Origin: Iris pallida
Taxonomy: Eukaryota > Streptophyta > Magnoliopsida > Asparagales > Iridaceae
Reading direction: 5' to 3'
Length of the DNA: 64,000 bases
NCBI GenBank assembly: GCA_029216955.1
Contig: JANAVB010015600.1
Location: 28,425,137-28,489,136, forward strand
Both the position numbers and the translations under genes were made by a program. Positions 11,579 through 22,000 of the stretch are shown piece after piece (within the stretch, counting starts at the first letter, position 1; each line of letters begins with the position of its first letter). The notes below the pieces were generated by a model that saw nothing but the letters and a program-made list of their open reading frames with translations, did not search any database and was not told where the DNA came from.

Positions 11579-12157
11579 TCTACTATTTCATTTTTGAACA
11601 CAAAGTCGTCTCCCGATTTCGATACAAAAACTATAACCCTAGCTATATGAATTAACACATCATGTTGAAGGTCAACAAACATTTTTTTAATATAGGCTTT
11701 TTTCAAAAAAATAAAATAAAAATTGTAGTTGTGGGATAAACTAATAGTTTAATTTTTGAAAGAAAAATTATAAATGATCGAATCTCCTAAAAAGAAGAAG
11801 GGATAAACATAATGAAAATAAGTGTGTTTAATAATACTCCTTTTATATTTATACCATATTCCGCAGCATTGCCAGATAGATACTGGTGGTGGGTCAGGCC
11901 CGGGCCGACCTGGACCAAGTTTGACCAATTTTGGACTGATCGATCAAAGTATCCGGGTCATATCGGACTTGACAAAATATCCAAGTCTAATATTCATCCT
12001 TTCAATTCAAATTCAAGTGATGTAATATAAGATAATTTTATAATACAAAACCGCCATGATAGTTTTGGAGCATTTCTGTCAAAAAAGAAGTGTTACATGA
12101 AACTTTCACTCCTGCTTAAAGACCCTGACCCACCAACCGAGTCCTTAGATACTAATC
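11579..12157. other. AT-rich intergenic DNA with a GCCCGG-rich patch
   Basis: A patch at 11880-11985 (CAGGCCCGGGCCGACC and following) resembles the GGCCCG-rich subterminal DNA of the hAT element at 18519-19376. It is probably a worn relative, but no ends or duplication are visible. Confidence 0.4.
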
Positions 12158-12160
12158 TAA

Positions 12161-12590
12161 GAGCATCTCCAACCCTATTGTGAGTTTAGAAAAAATGGTT
12201 GCCACATAGGAATGACAAACTTTTATTCCAAAAATTCTTCTCCAATGCAAATGTAGAATAAAACATAAAATTGACATGACAATGACATGACAAGGAGAAT
12301 GTGAAGTTGGTTGTCTAGATCTAGACAATGCACTTCACAATGACTTTGTCTCCACATCATCAATTATGAATAGAAATATTTATAAAAAAGTGGAGGAGTT
12401 GCCTTGGAAGTTGGAAAAAATATTTTTTATTGTCTCCTCAATACTTTTGCATTGGAGAGAGTTTTTCTATCTCATTGTCTTTTGAGAAATAATTTTGTCA
12501 CATAAACAAGACATTGTCTTGTGGCTCATGCCATATAGGAGCCACCTAAGACTCACAACACTTAACAAGACAATAGGGTTGGAGATGCTC
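12161..12590. mobile_element. PIF/Harbinger-type MITE (GAGCATCTCC family)
   Basis: The ends are GAGCATCTCCAACCCTATTG and its exact complement, with a TAA duplication (12158-12160 and 12591-12593), which is diagnostic for PIF/Harbinger. The interior includes GTTGTCTAGATCTAGACAAT. It is the same family as 16513-17035 and 17039-17479 but in the opposite orientation. Confidence 0.9.
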
Positions 12591-12593
12591 TAA

Positions 12594-13492
12594 GACTCAA
12601 CATATCCCTAGCTACTATCATCATGTACACGTGTATTTATTAACACTATCGAGTTACTTGCGAAGGAAAATTCTAAACGAACCGACACAAGTGACCGTGC
12701 TGCTGAAATGATGGCAAGTGTCGCTCGCAAATTGGTTGGCCGTGAGACTCATAAAAACAGTTTCCATGCTAACGTCAACGCACAAACCTGACCAATCAGA
12801 CGCAGACATGTGACCTCGGTCCGTGATTCGGTCAACCACCGGTCTGTAAGGACGCACTCAGTCGCGAACTCGTCCTAACCATACGTATAGCCAACTGGTA
12901 ACAAGTCATTTCCTTAGTCCTCCCTTCCTCTACTCCCTACGTTTATTCGACATTTGTCGTCTCCTCCTCTCCTGGGCGAACACAAGAATTTAAAAGAGGG
13001 AGGTCAATTTCAAATAATAAAAAAATCCAAAATAGGTTTTGTGTCCATGTTGTCGTGTCCTTAATGTATAGTATCGTATTTGTGTAGGTATAACATAGGT
13101 AACAACTGAAAATTTTGTAATTAACTACGACATTTCTTCCATGTGGGACATAGACAGATGGACTTGAAAAATCTGCATGAAGCCACTACCATCTCCTCCC
13201 AATATATATTTATATCCATGAGATTTGGGTTTAGGTAGTGAACACGTATCAACAAAAAGATAAGTACTTTTGTTCACATACTTAAAAATCTATTGATCCA
13301 GAAAATTCAATGAATGTATGTTATTATGGTCAATAATTTACTAGTTTCTATACATAGGCCATTGTGCCAGTAATAGAGAATTTAAAGAGGACGTGTAACT
13401 GCGATTAATTGACCAATTAATAGTAACCAACTATAGACCAAATTCATAACATAAACTAGTTAAATATAGCATTACTTTCTAAAGAGAGTTAC
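12594..13492. other. Intergenic DNA, nothing recognised
   Basis: The composition is mixed, with a somewhat GC-richer patch at 12650-12890. No reading frame, splice sites or repeat ends could be supported. Confidence 0.4.
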
Positions 13493-13735
13493 CAACAGTC
13501 ACCACGAGGTCGACGCCCTTATCGTTGTTCTTGTGCCACGGCGAGTCGAACTTGATGACGACGAACGAGAAGTACACCTTGTCCCCTACTTACCTTGTCC
13601 CCCTTTTAGGGAATCGAATGTGAGAAGCGCTTATCCTTGTCGATCACGAACCTAATCTCCACCGCCGACTGCATACAGTATGCGAGGCCTGAGACGACAA
13701 GCACGAATCTCGACTTTGCTTCATGGCTTGGTTGA
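13493..13735 (-). pseudogene. p24/emp24 (GOLD) family gene fragment, N-terminal part
   Basis: On the minus strand one frame gives a hydrophobic signal-like stretch (SRFVLVVSGLAYC) followed by RFVIDKDKRFSH. After a short gap in the same region comes VYFSFVVIKFDSPWH and DKGVDLVV. This order and wording match the start of plant p24 beta proteins, type I membrane cargo adaptors of ER-Golgi COPI/COPII vesicles whose GOLD domain begins here. The nearest ATG (in ...ACATGAAG..., about 13723) is out of frame, and the rest of the GOLD domain, coiled coil and C-terminal tail are missing. GTGGTGACT after the last matched residue could be an old splice donor, so this may be a genomic copy of exon 1. It is a broken fragment. 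Confidence 0.65.
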
Positions 13736-14056
13736 GGAGAGAAAGAAATAAGGAGGAGAGGGAGTATGTTGGGGAGTTGGGGGGCTCGTGCAGAGAAGGG
13801 GGGAGTGTCACACATTTCAAGTAATGGGCTTAAGACTTTAGGACTTTCAAGAAAACAGTAGGATCAGCCGACTCCAGTTTTTCCTTAATATGTTCGTTAG
13901 TGCCTGCCTCCTCCAACAGTAGCCTCTTGGAAGGCGGTAACCAGTCTTAGGTTAGTCTGGGAGAGAACTCCAACTTTGTTGATCTGGCCAAGCTAAGTAG
14001 GCAGGCCCTGCAAGTCAACTCCAATTTCATCCTTCCTTGAGGTTTCTGTCAACGAC

Positions 14057-14057
<1 letters not shown>

Positions 14058-14144
<87 letters not shown>
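14058..14144. repeat. C-run followed by (CT)n microsatellite
   Basis: Forty consecutive C (14058-14097) are followed by about 22 CT units. The homopurine complement can form triplex or G-quadruplex structures. The length is likely to be polymorphic and assembly-sensitive. Confidence 0.95.
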
Positions 14145-14146
<2 letters not shown>

Positions 14147-14252
14147 ATATGCGTAGGTCGGGCATCTCGTTTGGATACGAGCATGATCAAATATACTAAG
14201 TAGCTCAATCACAAGTAACTATAAAAATATCTATAGCTCAATCACAAGCTTA

Positions 14253-14622
14253 GGACATCTCCAATGGGGATTTCTAAATTGAGTTTCTATCCTACTTGGC
14301 ATTGTACTTTAAATTTTTTTTATCCTAGTTGATAGAGTTTTTATATAGAATTTTCAGAAACAAACAAACACTCTTCAATGGTTCTCCATTTCTATCCTAC
14401 GCGGCAACAAATAAAAGGATTAATTTAATGACGTGAGATCCAATATTAATTGGTATGAGAGATAAAAATTTCTATGAAAATTTTTACTCGTATAAACTCT
14501 ATATTCTACATCACCGCCACATAGGATAAAAATTGTTATAGCAATCTCTACTGTGAGATGTTTCTCGAAGTAGATTGGTACCATAGAAATAGAGGAAATA
14601 GAAACCCCCATTGGAGATGGCC
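14253..14622. mobile_element. Harbinger/Tourist-like MITE (GGACATCTCC family)
   Basis: The left end is GGACATCTCCAATGGGGATT and the right complement is GGCCATCTCCAATGGGGGTT. TTA duplications lie at 14250-14252 and 14623-14625. Repeated TAGGATAAAA-type and TTTCTA motifs mirror each other. There is no coding sequence. Confidence 0.82.
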
Positions 14623-14625
14623 TTA

Positions 14626-16236
14626 ACAAGCTCAATCAAACGCAAAACATAAAAAAAAAAAAAAAAAAAAAAGAAAAAAGAAAAAAAAAAGGTGTTAGGT
14701 TCGACTATATTATCCATCACTCGGTGGCACCGTCACACAACTACTTGACCGTAGGGTATCACAGCACTCTAATTAAGGATGTCGTCACTGGGACAGTGGT
14801 ACTGATACACGACGCTCGTTAGTTGAGATTTGGGCTTGTTTAGCTGGTTGGTGCACTGAAGATGTCGCGAAGGACCACATTGAGCGTATGCAATCATGCA
14901 TGAGGGGTACACAGAGAGAACAACCTTCCACCAGACTACCACCATAGAAGCACCCATTTGGCTTACTACCACTAATTCTTCTTTGCTTAGGACAATCCTC
15001 CAAAACCAGCATAATTTACAAGAGGTCAGAATTGCGAACGACCCTTCAGAACATCAAAAAAAAAATATGTCTCACAAAAAGCCAGATCAAGAGACAGCCA
15101 AAATTAGTTCCGACTATAACAATATAATCCTCCAGGCTGATCTACCGAATTCGAGTGGCTTTTGTGGTTACCGAAGAAAGGTATAAGACCCCGACTCGGT
15201 AGCGGAAGATCAGTGGATCGAGCAACGAGGGCATATTATTCCTTCCATTTATTTGGTAAAAATTAGGGACAATGGGCCCAACATGAATACATCATACACT
15301 AAGTCCCGTACGTATCGCCGGACATCTCTAAAAAAAAAAAGAATCCTCCAGGCTGGCCTTGCTTACAACCCCAGCTTTGACATGTGTTTCGATGGCCACT
15401 TGAAACTAGAACAGTATGGAAGTCGAGCCTTATTTCATTTCAGAATCGAAAATGCTATTTTGACCACCGTTGGGGGTGATCACGCTGGCCTGCATCCGCG
15501 TGGCGGCCAGCCATTGCCTCCTCCCCCCCTAACACAGGCCCACCTGGGATCAGGGGCCAATGACGATGCGTCACGTGGTTGTGGGCCGGTGCGGTCCACC
15601 CTCCAGCAGAGGTCAAAATAGCAACTTCGTTTCAGATTTTATCCTTCTTTTTGCACATTAGACGCTTCTGGAAACATTTCCTCAAGTGGAAAAGTCATAC
15701 CATACCACGTTTTGCATTTTGCAATCAGAAATATTGAAGGAAAAAAAAAATGAAGAGTTGAACTCCTCAATAGAAGCCGTCTCTATTTGACTTTTGATAA
15801 TGGGTGGTTGTAGATTATGACACATATGTTTAAGCAAAGGCATGGCCCGTTTCTTTAATTGATCATTTTACCAGCCTTTTCAGATCGGTCATGTCCTATT
15901 CCCAAATATTCGCATACGAATACGTAGATACGCCTAATTTATGTTACGGTATTGATGTAGTACGTTGTTTATAACTCCAATAACATATAATATCATTCAA
16001 TATTAATGATCAAATATATTAAGTAGTTCAATCACAAAAATATAACTATAAAGAAAAGATAAACATATCGTATATAAAAGTCTCTAAATAAAAAATATAT
16101 ATCTCCAAAAAAATTATTAACAATACATAAAAATGATCCAAGTCTCGAAAACATTTTTTTTTCTTTTTGTCTTTCCAAACATCGAGAAAAAAATTACCAA
16201 AAAGTACAGGAGATAACCATGACCGATGGAAATCAA
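14626..16236. other. Intergenic DNA, no gene supported
   Basis: An A-rich run (14650-14691) is present. A moderately GC-rich stretch at 15470-15620 contains short open frames on both strands without recognisable motifs. From 15620 to 16236 the DNA is AT-rich. Confidence 0.4.
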
Positions 16237-16509
16237 TCAAGGCCCTTGGAAAAAGAAAGTCGATTCGTTTTCAGTGTTTGTATGTCAAAAGAAATGAGTA
16301 GCAAAGAAAATTGATTTCCAAAAGGAAGAAAAATTGGAAGAATATGGTTCTCCCACTAACCTAAGGATTCACTTTCCTCTTCTGAGGATTCACATTTCCT
16401 CGAAATTTCTTTGACATTTTCAAACACCAGAAAGAAAATTGATTGGAATTATAATTTTCCAAAAAAAAAAGCAAAGAACCAATCTCCTTTCCATGAGCGA
16501 AACGAGGCC
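16237..16509. mobile_element. Possible worn Harbinger MITE (GGCCTCGTTTGG family)
   Basis: The right edge, read as complement, is GGCCTCGTTTCGCTCATGG, and the interior carries AAAATTGATT and TGGAATTATAATTTTCC. These match the MITE at 60153-60458. The left end (AAGGCCCTTGG near 16230) is degenerate. TTA at 16510-16512 would serve as duplication both here and for the next element. Confidence 0.45.
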
Positions 16510-16512
16510 TTA

Positions 16513-16745
16513 GAGCATCTCCAACCCTATTGTCTTGTTTTGTGTTGTGAATCCTATGTGGCATGAGACATAAGACAATATCTTTTCTATGTGGCAAGAT
16601 GACATTCACACAAGACAATGAGATAAAAATATGTTCTCCAATGCAAAAGTTTGAGAAGACAATAAAATTATTAGTTTTTTCAACTTCCAAGACAACTTTT
16701 TCACTTCTTCTTTTATATATATATATATATATATTTCTTTTCTTT

Positions 16746-16827
<82 letters not shown>

Positions 16828-17035
16828 TCATAATTGATGATGTGGACATAAAGTCATTGTGAATTCATTGTCTAGATCTAGACAACCAACTTCACATTCT
16901 CCTTGCCATGCCATTGTCATGTCAACTTCACAATTTATTTCACATTTGCATTGGAGAAGTACTTTTGAAAAAAATGCTTGTCATTCCTATGTGGCAACCA
17001 TTTTTTCCAAACTCACAATAGGGTTGGAGATGCTC
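16513..17035. mobile_element. Harbinger MITE (GAGCATCTCC family) with TA expansion
   Basis: Perfect GAGCATCTCCAACCCTATTG ends are present. TTA lies at 16510-16512 on the left and 17036-17038 on the right. The interior carries two (TA)n runs (16714-16734 and 16751-16822), which account for its extra length compared with sister copies. Confidence 0.9.
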
Positions 17036-17038
17036 TTA

Positions 17039-17479
17039 GAGCATCTCCAACCCTATTGTCTTGTTAAGTGTTGTGAGTCTTAGGTGGCTCCTATGTGGCA
17101 TGAGCCACAAGACAATGTCTTGTTTATGTGGCAAAACTATATCTCAAAAGACAATGAGATAGAAAAACTCTCTCCAATGCAAAAGTATTGAGAAGAAAAT
17201 AAAAAGTATTTTTTTTTCAACTTCCAAGGTAACTCCTCCACTTCTTCAACTTTTTTATAAATATTTCTATTCATAATTGATGATGTGGAGACAAAGTCAT
17301 TGTGAAGTGCATTGTCTAGATCTAGACAACCAATTTCACATTGTCCTTACCATATCATTACCATGTCAACTTCATGTTTTATTCTACATTTGCATTGGAG
17401 AAGAATTTTTGGAATAAAAGTTTGTCATTCCTATGTGGCAACCATTTTTTCTAAACTCACAATAGGGTTGGAGATGCTC
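17039..17479. mobile_element. Harbinger MITE, tandem sister copy
   Basis: The ends are the same GAGCATCTCCAACCC as the preceding element, in the same orientation. It shares the TTA at 17036-17038 with the neighbour and has its own TTA at 17480-17482. The interior matches 12161-12590 in reverse orientation almost throughout. Confidence 0.9.
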
Positions 17480-17726
17480 TTAGAGGCAGTTAACACATGG
17501 AAGTCAAATGAAACAAATACCAAAGTATGATATCATAATGTGCCCCTGAACAAGAACAAAGGGGAGGACAATGTTCTACTCATCTTGCCAGAAACAACGA
17601 AAGCTTCAATTCAAAGCGGATGGATACTATAGTAAGATCATAACGGGCAAGTTGTTTAAGGAATCCAAGGGAAACGACACAGATGGTCGACCTCTCCCAA
17701 TAGAACTTCCATCAGTGCTACTTTGA

Positions 17727-17955
17727 ACGCACTTGTGCACGCCTACATGCAGTCTTACAGTCCTGCAATACAGTAGGACTGTGGAACTGCTTGCAGTCCA
17801 TATTATCAGTCACAAAATAGGAATGACTGTATGAATGTATGCAGTCCTAATATTAAACATGACTGCATGCAGTCCTACTCTATTGCAGGACTGCAATATT
17901 ACATGCAGTCCTACTCTATTGCAGGACTGCAAGACTGTATGCAGTCCTGTCATTT
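17727..17955. repeat. Palindromic GCAGTCCTA/TAGGACTGC array
   Basis: At least nine copies of GCAGTCCTR or its complement occur in alternating orientation, including two direct copies of ATGCAGTCCTACTCTATTGC each followed by AGGACTGC. The motif core AGGACTGC is shared with the arrays in the large MULE (41350, 55122, 58897). Confidence 0.85.
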
Positions 17956-18375
17956 TCGTGGCCGACTGTAGGCCAAAAGCAATAATTTTAGGGTTAGGAT
18001 TTAATGCAAAAAATTAATTTATTGTATTTGAAAGATACATTCATGAACCATAAATTTGGTCTAGCCTATTTTGAGCATTACTTGTGTGACCTAGAATTTT
18101 TTGGGGGAATGGAGAAAGAATTTAGGATTTAGGAGAAATTTTTGGGAAAAATTTATTAAAACGAAAAAAATAGCAAAATAGGTCAAAACATATCTAAATT
18201 ATGATGAAGGTTTAAGCTTCGGTGCCATTGCTTGGAGTTGGAGGAATGAAGAAGGAATTTAGGATTAGAAATTTTGGGAGTGGAGTTCTGGAGAAGAGAA
18301 AAGGGTTTTAGGGTTTGAGAAATTAGAAGGGAGAGAAAGGAAATGAAAAAATGAAGTAGGAGAAAGGGTTTTGTT

Positions 18376-18414
18376 GTGGTGGTGGTGGTGGTGGTGGTGG
18401 TGGTGGTGGTGTGT

Positions 18415-18445
<31 letters not shown>

Positions 18446-18456
18446 GGGGGGGGGGT
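18376..18456. repeat. (GGT)n-(GT)n-(G)n compound microsatellite
   Basis: GGT units run to about 18411, then GT units to about 18428, then a G-run to about 18455. It lies in the MULE fragment between leader and terminal repeat. Translated, it gives only low-complexity His/Pro artefacts. Confidence 0.95.
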
Positions 18457-18518
18457 TGCTCCAAGTAAATTTCGGACTGTCCCCAGTAAAAGTTTCACTA
18501 TTATTGGTTGTCCCCTAG

Positions 18519-19376
18519 TAGACTTGTCAATTGGGCCGGACCGGCCCAGCCCGGCCCGAAAAATTGGCCCATGTACCGGCCCAGTCCGATTAATCGTGGG
18601 CCCGGACCGGCCCGACCCCGTATATTGGGTCGTGCTGGGCCATGCATATTGGCCCATAATATAGGCCCGGCTCGGCCCGGCCCGAAGTCCGACCTTGTTA
18701 CAACATCCCCTACACAATCTCCTTGATTTGTCTCAAATCCTACCAGCTAACAGCAGTATTGTCACTTTCACAAGGAAAAGAAAAGAAAATTATGTCCACA
18801 ACAAACACTCTGCCCTCCAAATATGTTTTGTACCACTGCCTCAAGCAACAAGTGCAAGTGGTGGTGGCTTATGTTATTATTATGATTATATAGTGTAGTA
18901 GTGAATTAAATTGAAATGAAATAGATATTTGAACTGAACTGAATTGAAATTCAATTCAATTCATTTCAATATATATTAGTTGTAAGTTGCTGCAACAACA
19001 TACATGAATGCATCCATACATCAGCTTAGTCAAAGTCGTAGTTGGTTGCCATCAGCTATAAGCTTAAGCTTCACCGTGCATGTCTCACGTCACTTATATA
19101 TGGCCAACCATGTACAGCCATTTATACAAAATTATGTAGACCCATGAATGATAAAGGTATATACTGAACTGAATTGAATTAAATTATGGCCTCCAGTGCG
19201 ACCCGGCCCGACACAACCCGAAAGCCCACCGTGCCGTGGGTCATGTACCGGACCGGGCTTAAAATTTTCATCCATAGACCGGCCCGGCCCGGCCCGCTAC
19301 AGTTCATGGGCTCAAGCGGCCCAACCCACTCAAATTCGTGTCGGCCCAACCCGGCCCGGCCCACTTGACAGCTCTA
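18519..19376. mobile_element. hAT-type element, GGCCCG-rich ends
   Basis: The left end is TAGACTTGTCAATTGGGCCG and the right complement is TAGAGCTGTCAAGTGGGCCG. The 8-bp duplication TCCCCTAG is perfect (18511-18518 and 19377-19384). Arms are filled with GGCCCG/CCGGCCC motifs over roughly 180 bp each, and the AT-rich centre is non-coding. It sits inside the terminal repeat of the MULE fragment and so inserted after it. Confidence 0.9.
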
Positions 19377-19799
19377 TCCCCTAGTAAGGGATAGTCCCTA
19401 GCAAAAAATGATGTGCCTTTAGAATTAGTCTTTTTTTTATTACAACACACCTACACGTTCTTAGAGTTGGAGGACTCAAACAATGCAGATACCATCCGAT
19501 GTCCGTGCTGTTTTCCATATGAGCTACAAGCACTCGATGAAGAGGAGCAGTCAAAGCGCAACTTTGAGAAAAAGAGTTTCACAAATAAATTGGCAGCCCC
19601 CCTCTCTATCGTTCTCGCTCCTCTCAATCTCTCTCTCTCACCACCTCTCTTTCTCCTCTACTGCACAAAAAAAAGAGGATCTCTTCTACTGCTCACAAAA
19701 AGCATACAGAACCTTTTCAAAATTGCTTGACAATATAAATCCAGGTTAACTCAATCTTGAGATTCTTGAGCAAAAGTTTGGTTAAACCCAGCTTTGCTT

Positions 19800-20550
19800 C
19801 TAATTTTTCGCTAAACATTCAAGGAAAGATGGCGTTGGGGATCATACATGTACGCCAAGTACACACCTCTGAAAATTAACATCCAGTTCTTCTAACATTT
19901 TACCTAAATATTCAAGGACAGATAGCGTTAGGGATCATAGATGTAGGTCAGTACACATCTCTGAAAATTAACATCCAGTTCTCCCCAACATTTTCTTTAG
20001 ACATTCACTGAAAAAATAGTTTTAGGGATCATACATCTAGGTCAGTTCACAAGTCGAGAATATTTAGAGCAGCAACTGGAAATTTGTATGTTTGGAAAAG
20101 AAATAACTCTTCTTTGCATATAGAACTTGAAGTATCACAATACCAAGTAGGTATAAACTATAAAGTGCTGGGATCAATTTTATTTGACAGCAATAAAACT
20201 GTTAGTCTTTATTTTGATGGTTGAAATAAGGGCACAGAATTCCAAGAAAATTGCGGGACAATATAAAACCAGATTTAATGGATCATGAGATAAAGAGCAT
20301 ACAATAGCATTTTCCCTAAACATTCACTGAAACTTAGCATTAATTAGGGATCACTCAGTACACAAGTTACGGAATATTTTGAAGAGCAATTGGAAATTTT
20401 GGAAAATAAAACTTTTTTTTCATATAGAACTAAAAGTATCACAACAAGCAGGGATAATATAAATTAAATTGCTGGGATCAATTTTATTTGTCACAGGGCT
20501 CACAGCAACCAAATTGTATGCTCTTTATTCTGATGGGGCCAAATAAGGGC
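19800..20550. repeat. Degenerate local duplications
   Basis: A module (AACATTCAAGGA ... GGGATCATACATGTA ... CTGAAAATTAACATCCAGTT) is present at about 19810 and 19905, with a partial third at about 19995. A longer unit containing CTGGGATCAATTTTATTTG and CATATAGAACT is duplicated about 300 bp apart (about 20005-20240 and 20310-20545). No coding signal was seen. The rest of 19437-20900 shows nothing recognisable. Confidence 0.65.
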
Positions 20551-20900
20551 ATGGTCCTAAAAAAAAAACAGTCGAGAAAATATTGGACAAAAAATTGGCC
20601 TTTATACTTGATACTTCAACGAAAGAGAGTTGAATCCAGACAAAAGAAACCTTAGCAGTCATGGAAGAACCTTATGATACAGAAATCCTTTTGTCATTGT
20701 ATTGCTCAGAAAGGGATTTCAATAAGTAATTTAATGTGAAAGTCTAACTGTAGAAATTTTGATCCTATCTTAACTATATTATAACGAATGTTATAGATAA
20801 GCAAATAATTTTACAGTGCACTGATTAATACTAAAGAAAACCATGGCCTTGTATATACAAATGAGATTTTGTACGGCAAGACGGTGGCTAGGTCACTTGC

Positions 20901-21035
20901 CTGGTTTAGTGTTGATAAGCATTTGATACATGTCTCTAACAGAAGTAAATACCACAGCCAAAGTGCACAAAGGCATAAAGGCAAATGCTCTTGTGTCCAG
21001 ATAAGCAGCAAAAGGATAGGGTTGGGTAGGAGATT
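20901..21035 (-). CDS. Probable internal exon of an unrecognised membrane-protein gene
   Basis: On the minus strand this is a 135-bp open block. It begins after GAG (acceptor-like) and ends CCAG/GCAAGT, the consensus of the minor GC-AG intron class. The open frame reads PTQPYPFAAYLDTRAFAFM, then PLCTLAVVFTSVRDMYQ, a plausible transmembrane segment flanked by charged residues. The other frames contain stops. I do not recognise the family. It may belong with the minus-strand exon at 26635-26757, but the splice phases show they would not be adjacent exons. Confidence 0.4.
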
Positions 21036-21490
21036 CTCAACTCATTAGTGGGGACACAATATATAAGGGATCATTATATGAAACTTGAGGTTAACAGTGT
21101 TATTCCTACGAGGTTGTGGCTTGTGGAGGATCACGTAGGACATCTAAATCAAGGTTTAAAAATACAATACTTGTATCATTATAGCCTATTTTACGCATTG
21201 TTGGTGTTGGGTGGGTTCTCAACCTATGTGAAGAACATCCCAGAGTGCGACAAGCGTCATCCGTGTGTCGAAGAAACTCGGGGAGTCGATGGCGACAAAG
21301 GTGACTCAATTCGAGCCCATATCAGAAGTCTGTGCATAGCGTATCAGAGGGGAGGTACACTAGCGGTACACCGCCGGTATGCCGCCTATGGCATACTTCG
21401 TTCTATAACTTTTTGGCGATATATTGCCGCCACCGCTGCTGCTCCAGAACCGCTTGGCGGTAGACCGGCGGTATACCGCAAATATACTAT

Positions 21491-22000
21491 TGTCGGGATT
21501 GAAAGCCCAATTCGTATGCTTTTATATGTATTGTTGGATCGTGATCAACGGTCCATGTTATTTCGGGATTTGATATGGTTTAAATAGGAGTTTTCTAACC
21601 ATGATCCCTATGCATAACAATCTAAGGAGAGTTTTCTCATGGGTGCAATTTTCTAAGGAAAGGAAGAAATGATTCGGAATTTTGAAGGTTGATTTGAAGA
21701 AATATTGCTTCGAAGAATTCTTCTTTGGTTATTCCTCGTCTTCTCTTCTTCGGTAATCCTTTTGTACTCGATGTAATCTATTTCCATCTATTTGAAGTAT
21801 TGTGGTAATCCATGTGGATCGGTGGAGAAGTTTGTAAATGACTCGGTGTACTTTCTTTAATCCTTAGTGGAAGCTTTTTCGGGTTGGATTCCGATCGTTC
21901 CGTGATTTTTTCCCGTCAGGATTTTCCACGTAAATATTATTGTATTTGTGTTGTGCTTGTTTGAGATTTTGGATTTTATAATCGTGTCAGGGTTGTCTTT
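21491..22000 (+). repeat. Probable Ty1/copia solo LTR
   Basis: It begins TGTCGGGATTGAAAGCCC and contains the phrase GTGATTTTTTCCCGTCAGG, then ATTTTCCACGTAAAT, a wording common near the 3' end of plant copia LTRs. CT-rich and TTTGTACTCGATGTAATC stretches precede it. No primer-binding site, second LTR or clear target duplication was found, so the right boundary is approximate. Confidence 0.45.

Larger units (their letters stand above)
17483..19436 (-). mobile_element. Left-end fragment of a PMD-type MULE, reverse orientation
   Basis: Read on the minus strand, a terminal repeat at 19377-19436 (AAGGCACATCATTTTTTGCT, then AGGGACTATCCC) resembles the ends of the large MULE at 40825-59607 (AGGGCACTACC ... 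TTGCTAGGGACTAGCCC). After the hAT insertion it continues with ACTGGGGACAGTCC, a CT-rich leader with AAACCCTAAAACCC (about 18302-18317), a short frame starting ATGGCACCGAAG (18228 downward), and then the palindromic CAGTCCTA array at 17727-17955. That is the same order as TIR, telo-box leader, tiny exon 1 and palindrome intron in the large element. The opposite end was not found, so it is a truncated relative. Confidence 0.6.

Noticed and set aside
14041..14210. Gly/Glu/Arg-rich minus-strand frames
   Set aside because: Pure C-run plus CT microsatellite translation.
18183..18717. His-rich and Pro-rich frames up to 150 codons
   Set aside because: They run through the GGT/GT/G microsatellite and hAT GGCCCG repeats.
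21348..21482. GC-rich palindromic GCGGTA/TACCGC patch as a transposon
   Set aside because: Inverted motifs are present but no defined ends or target duplication.
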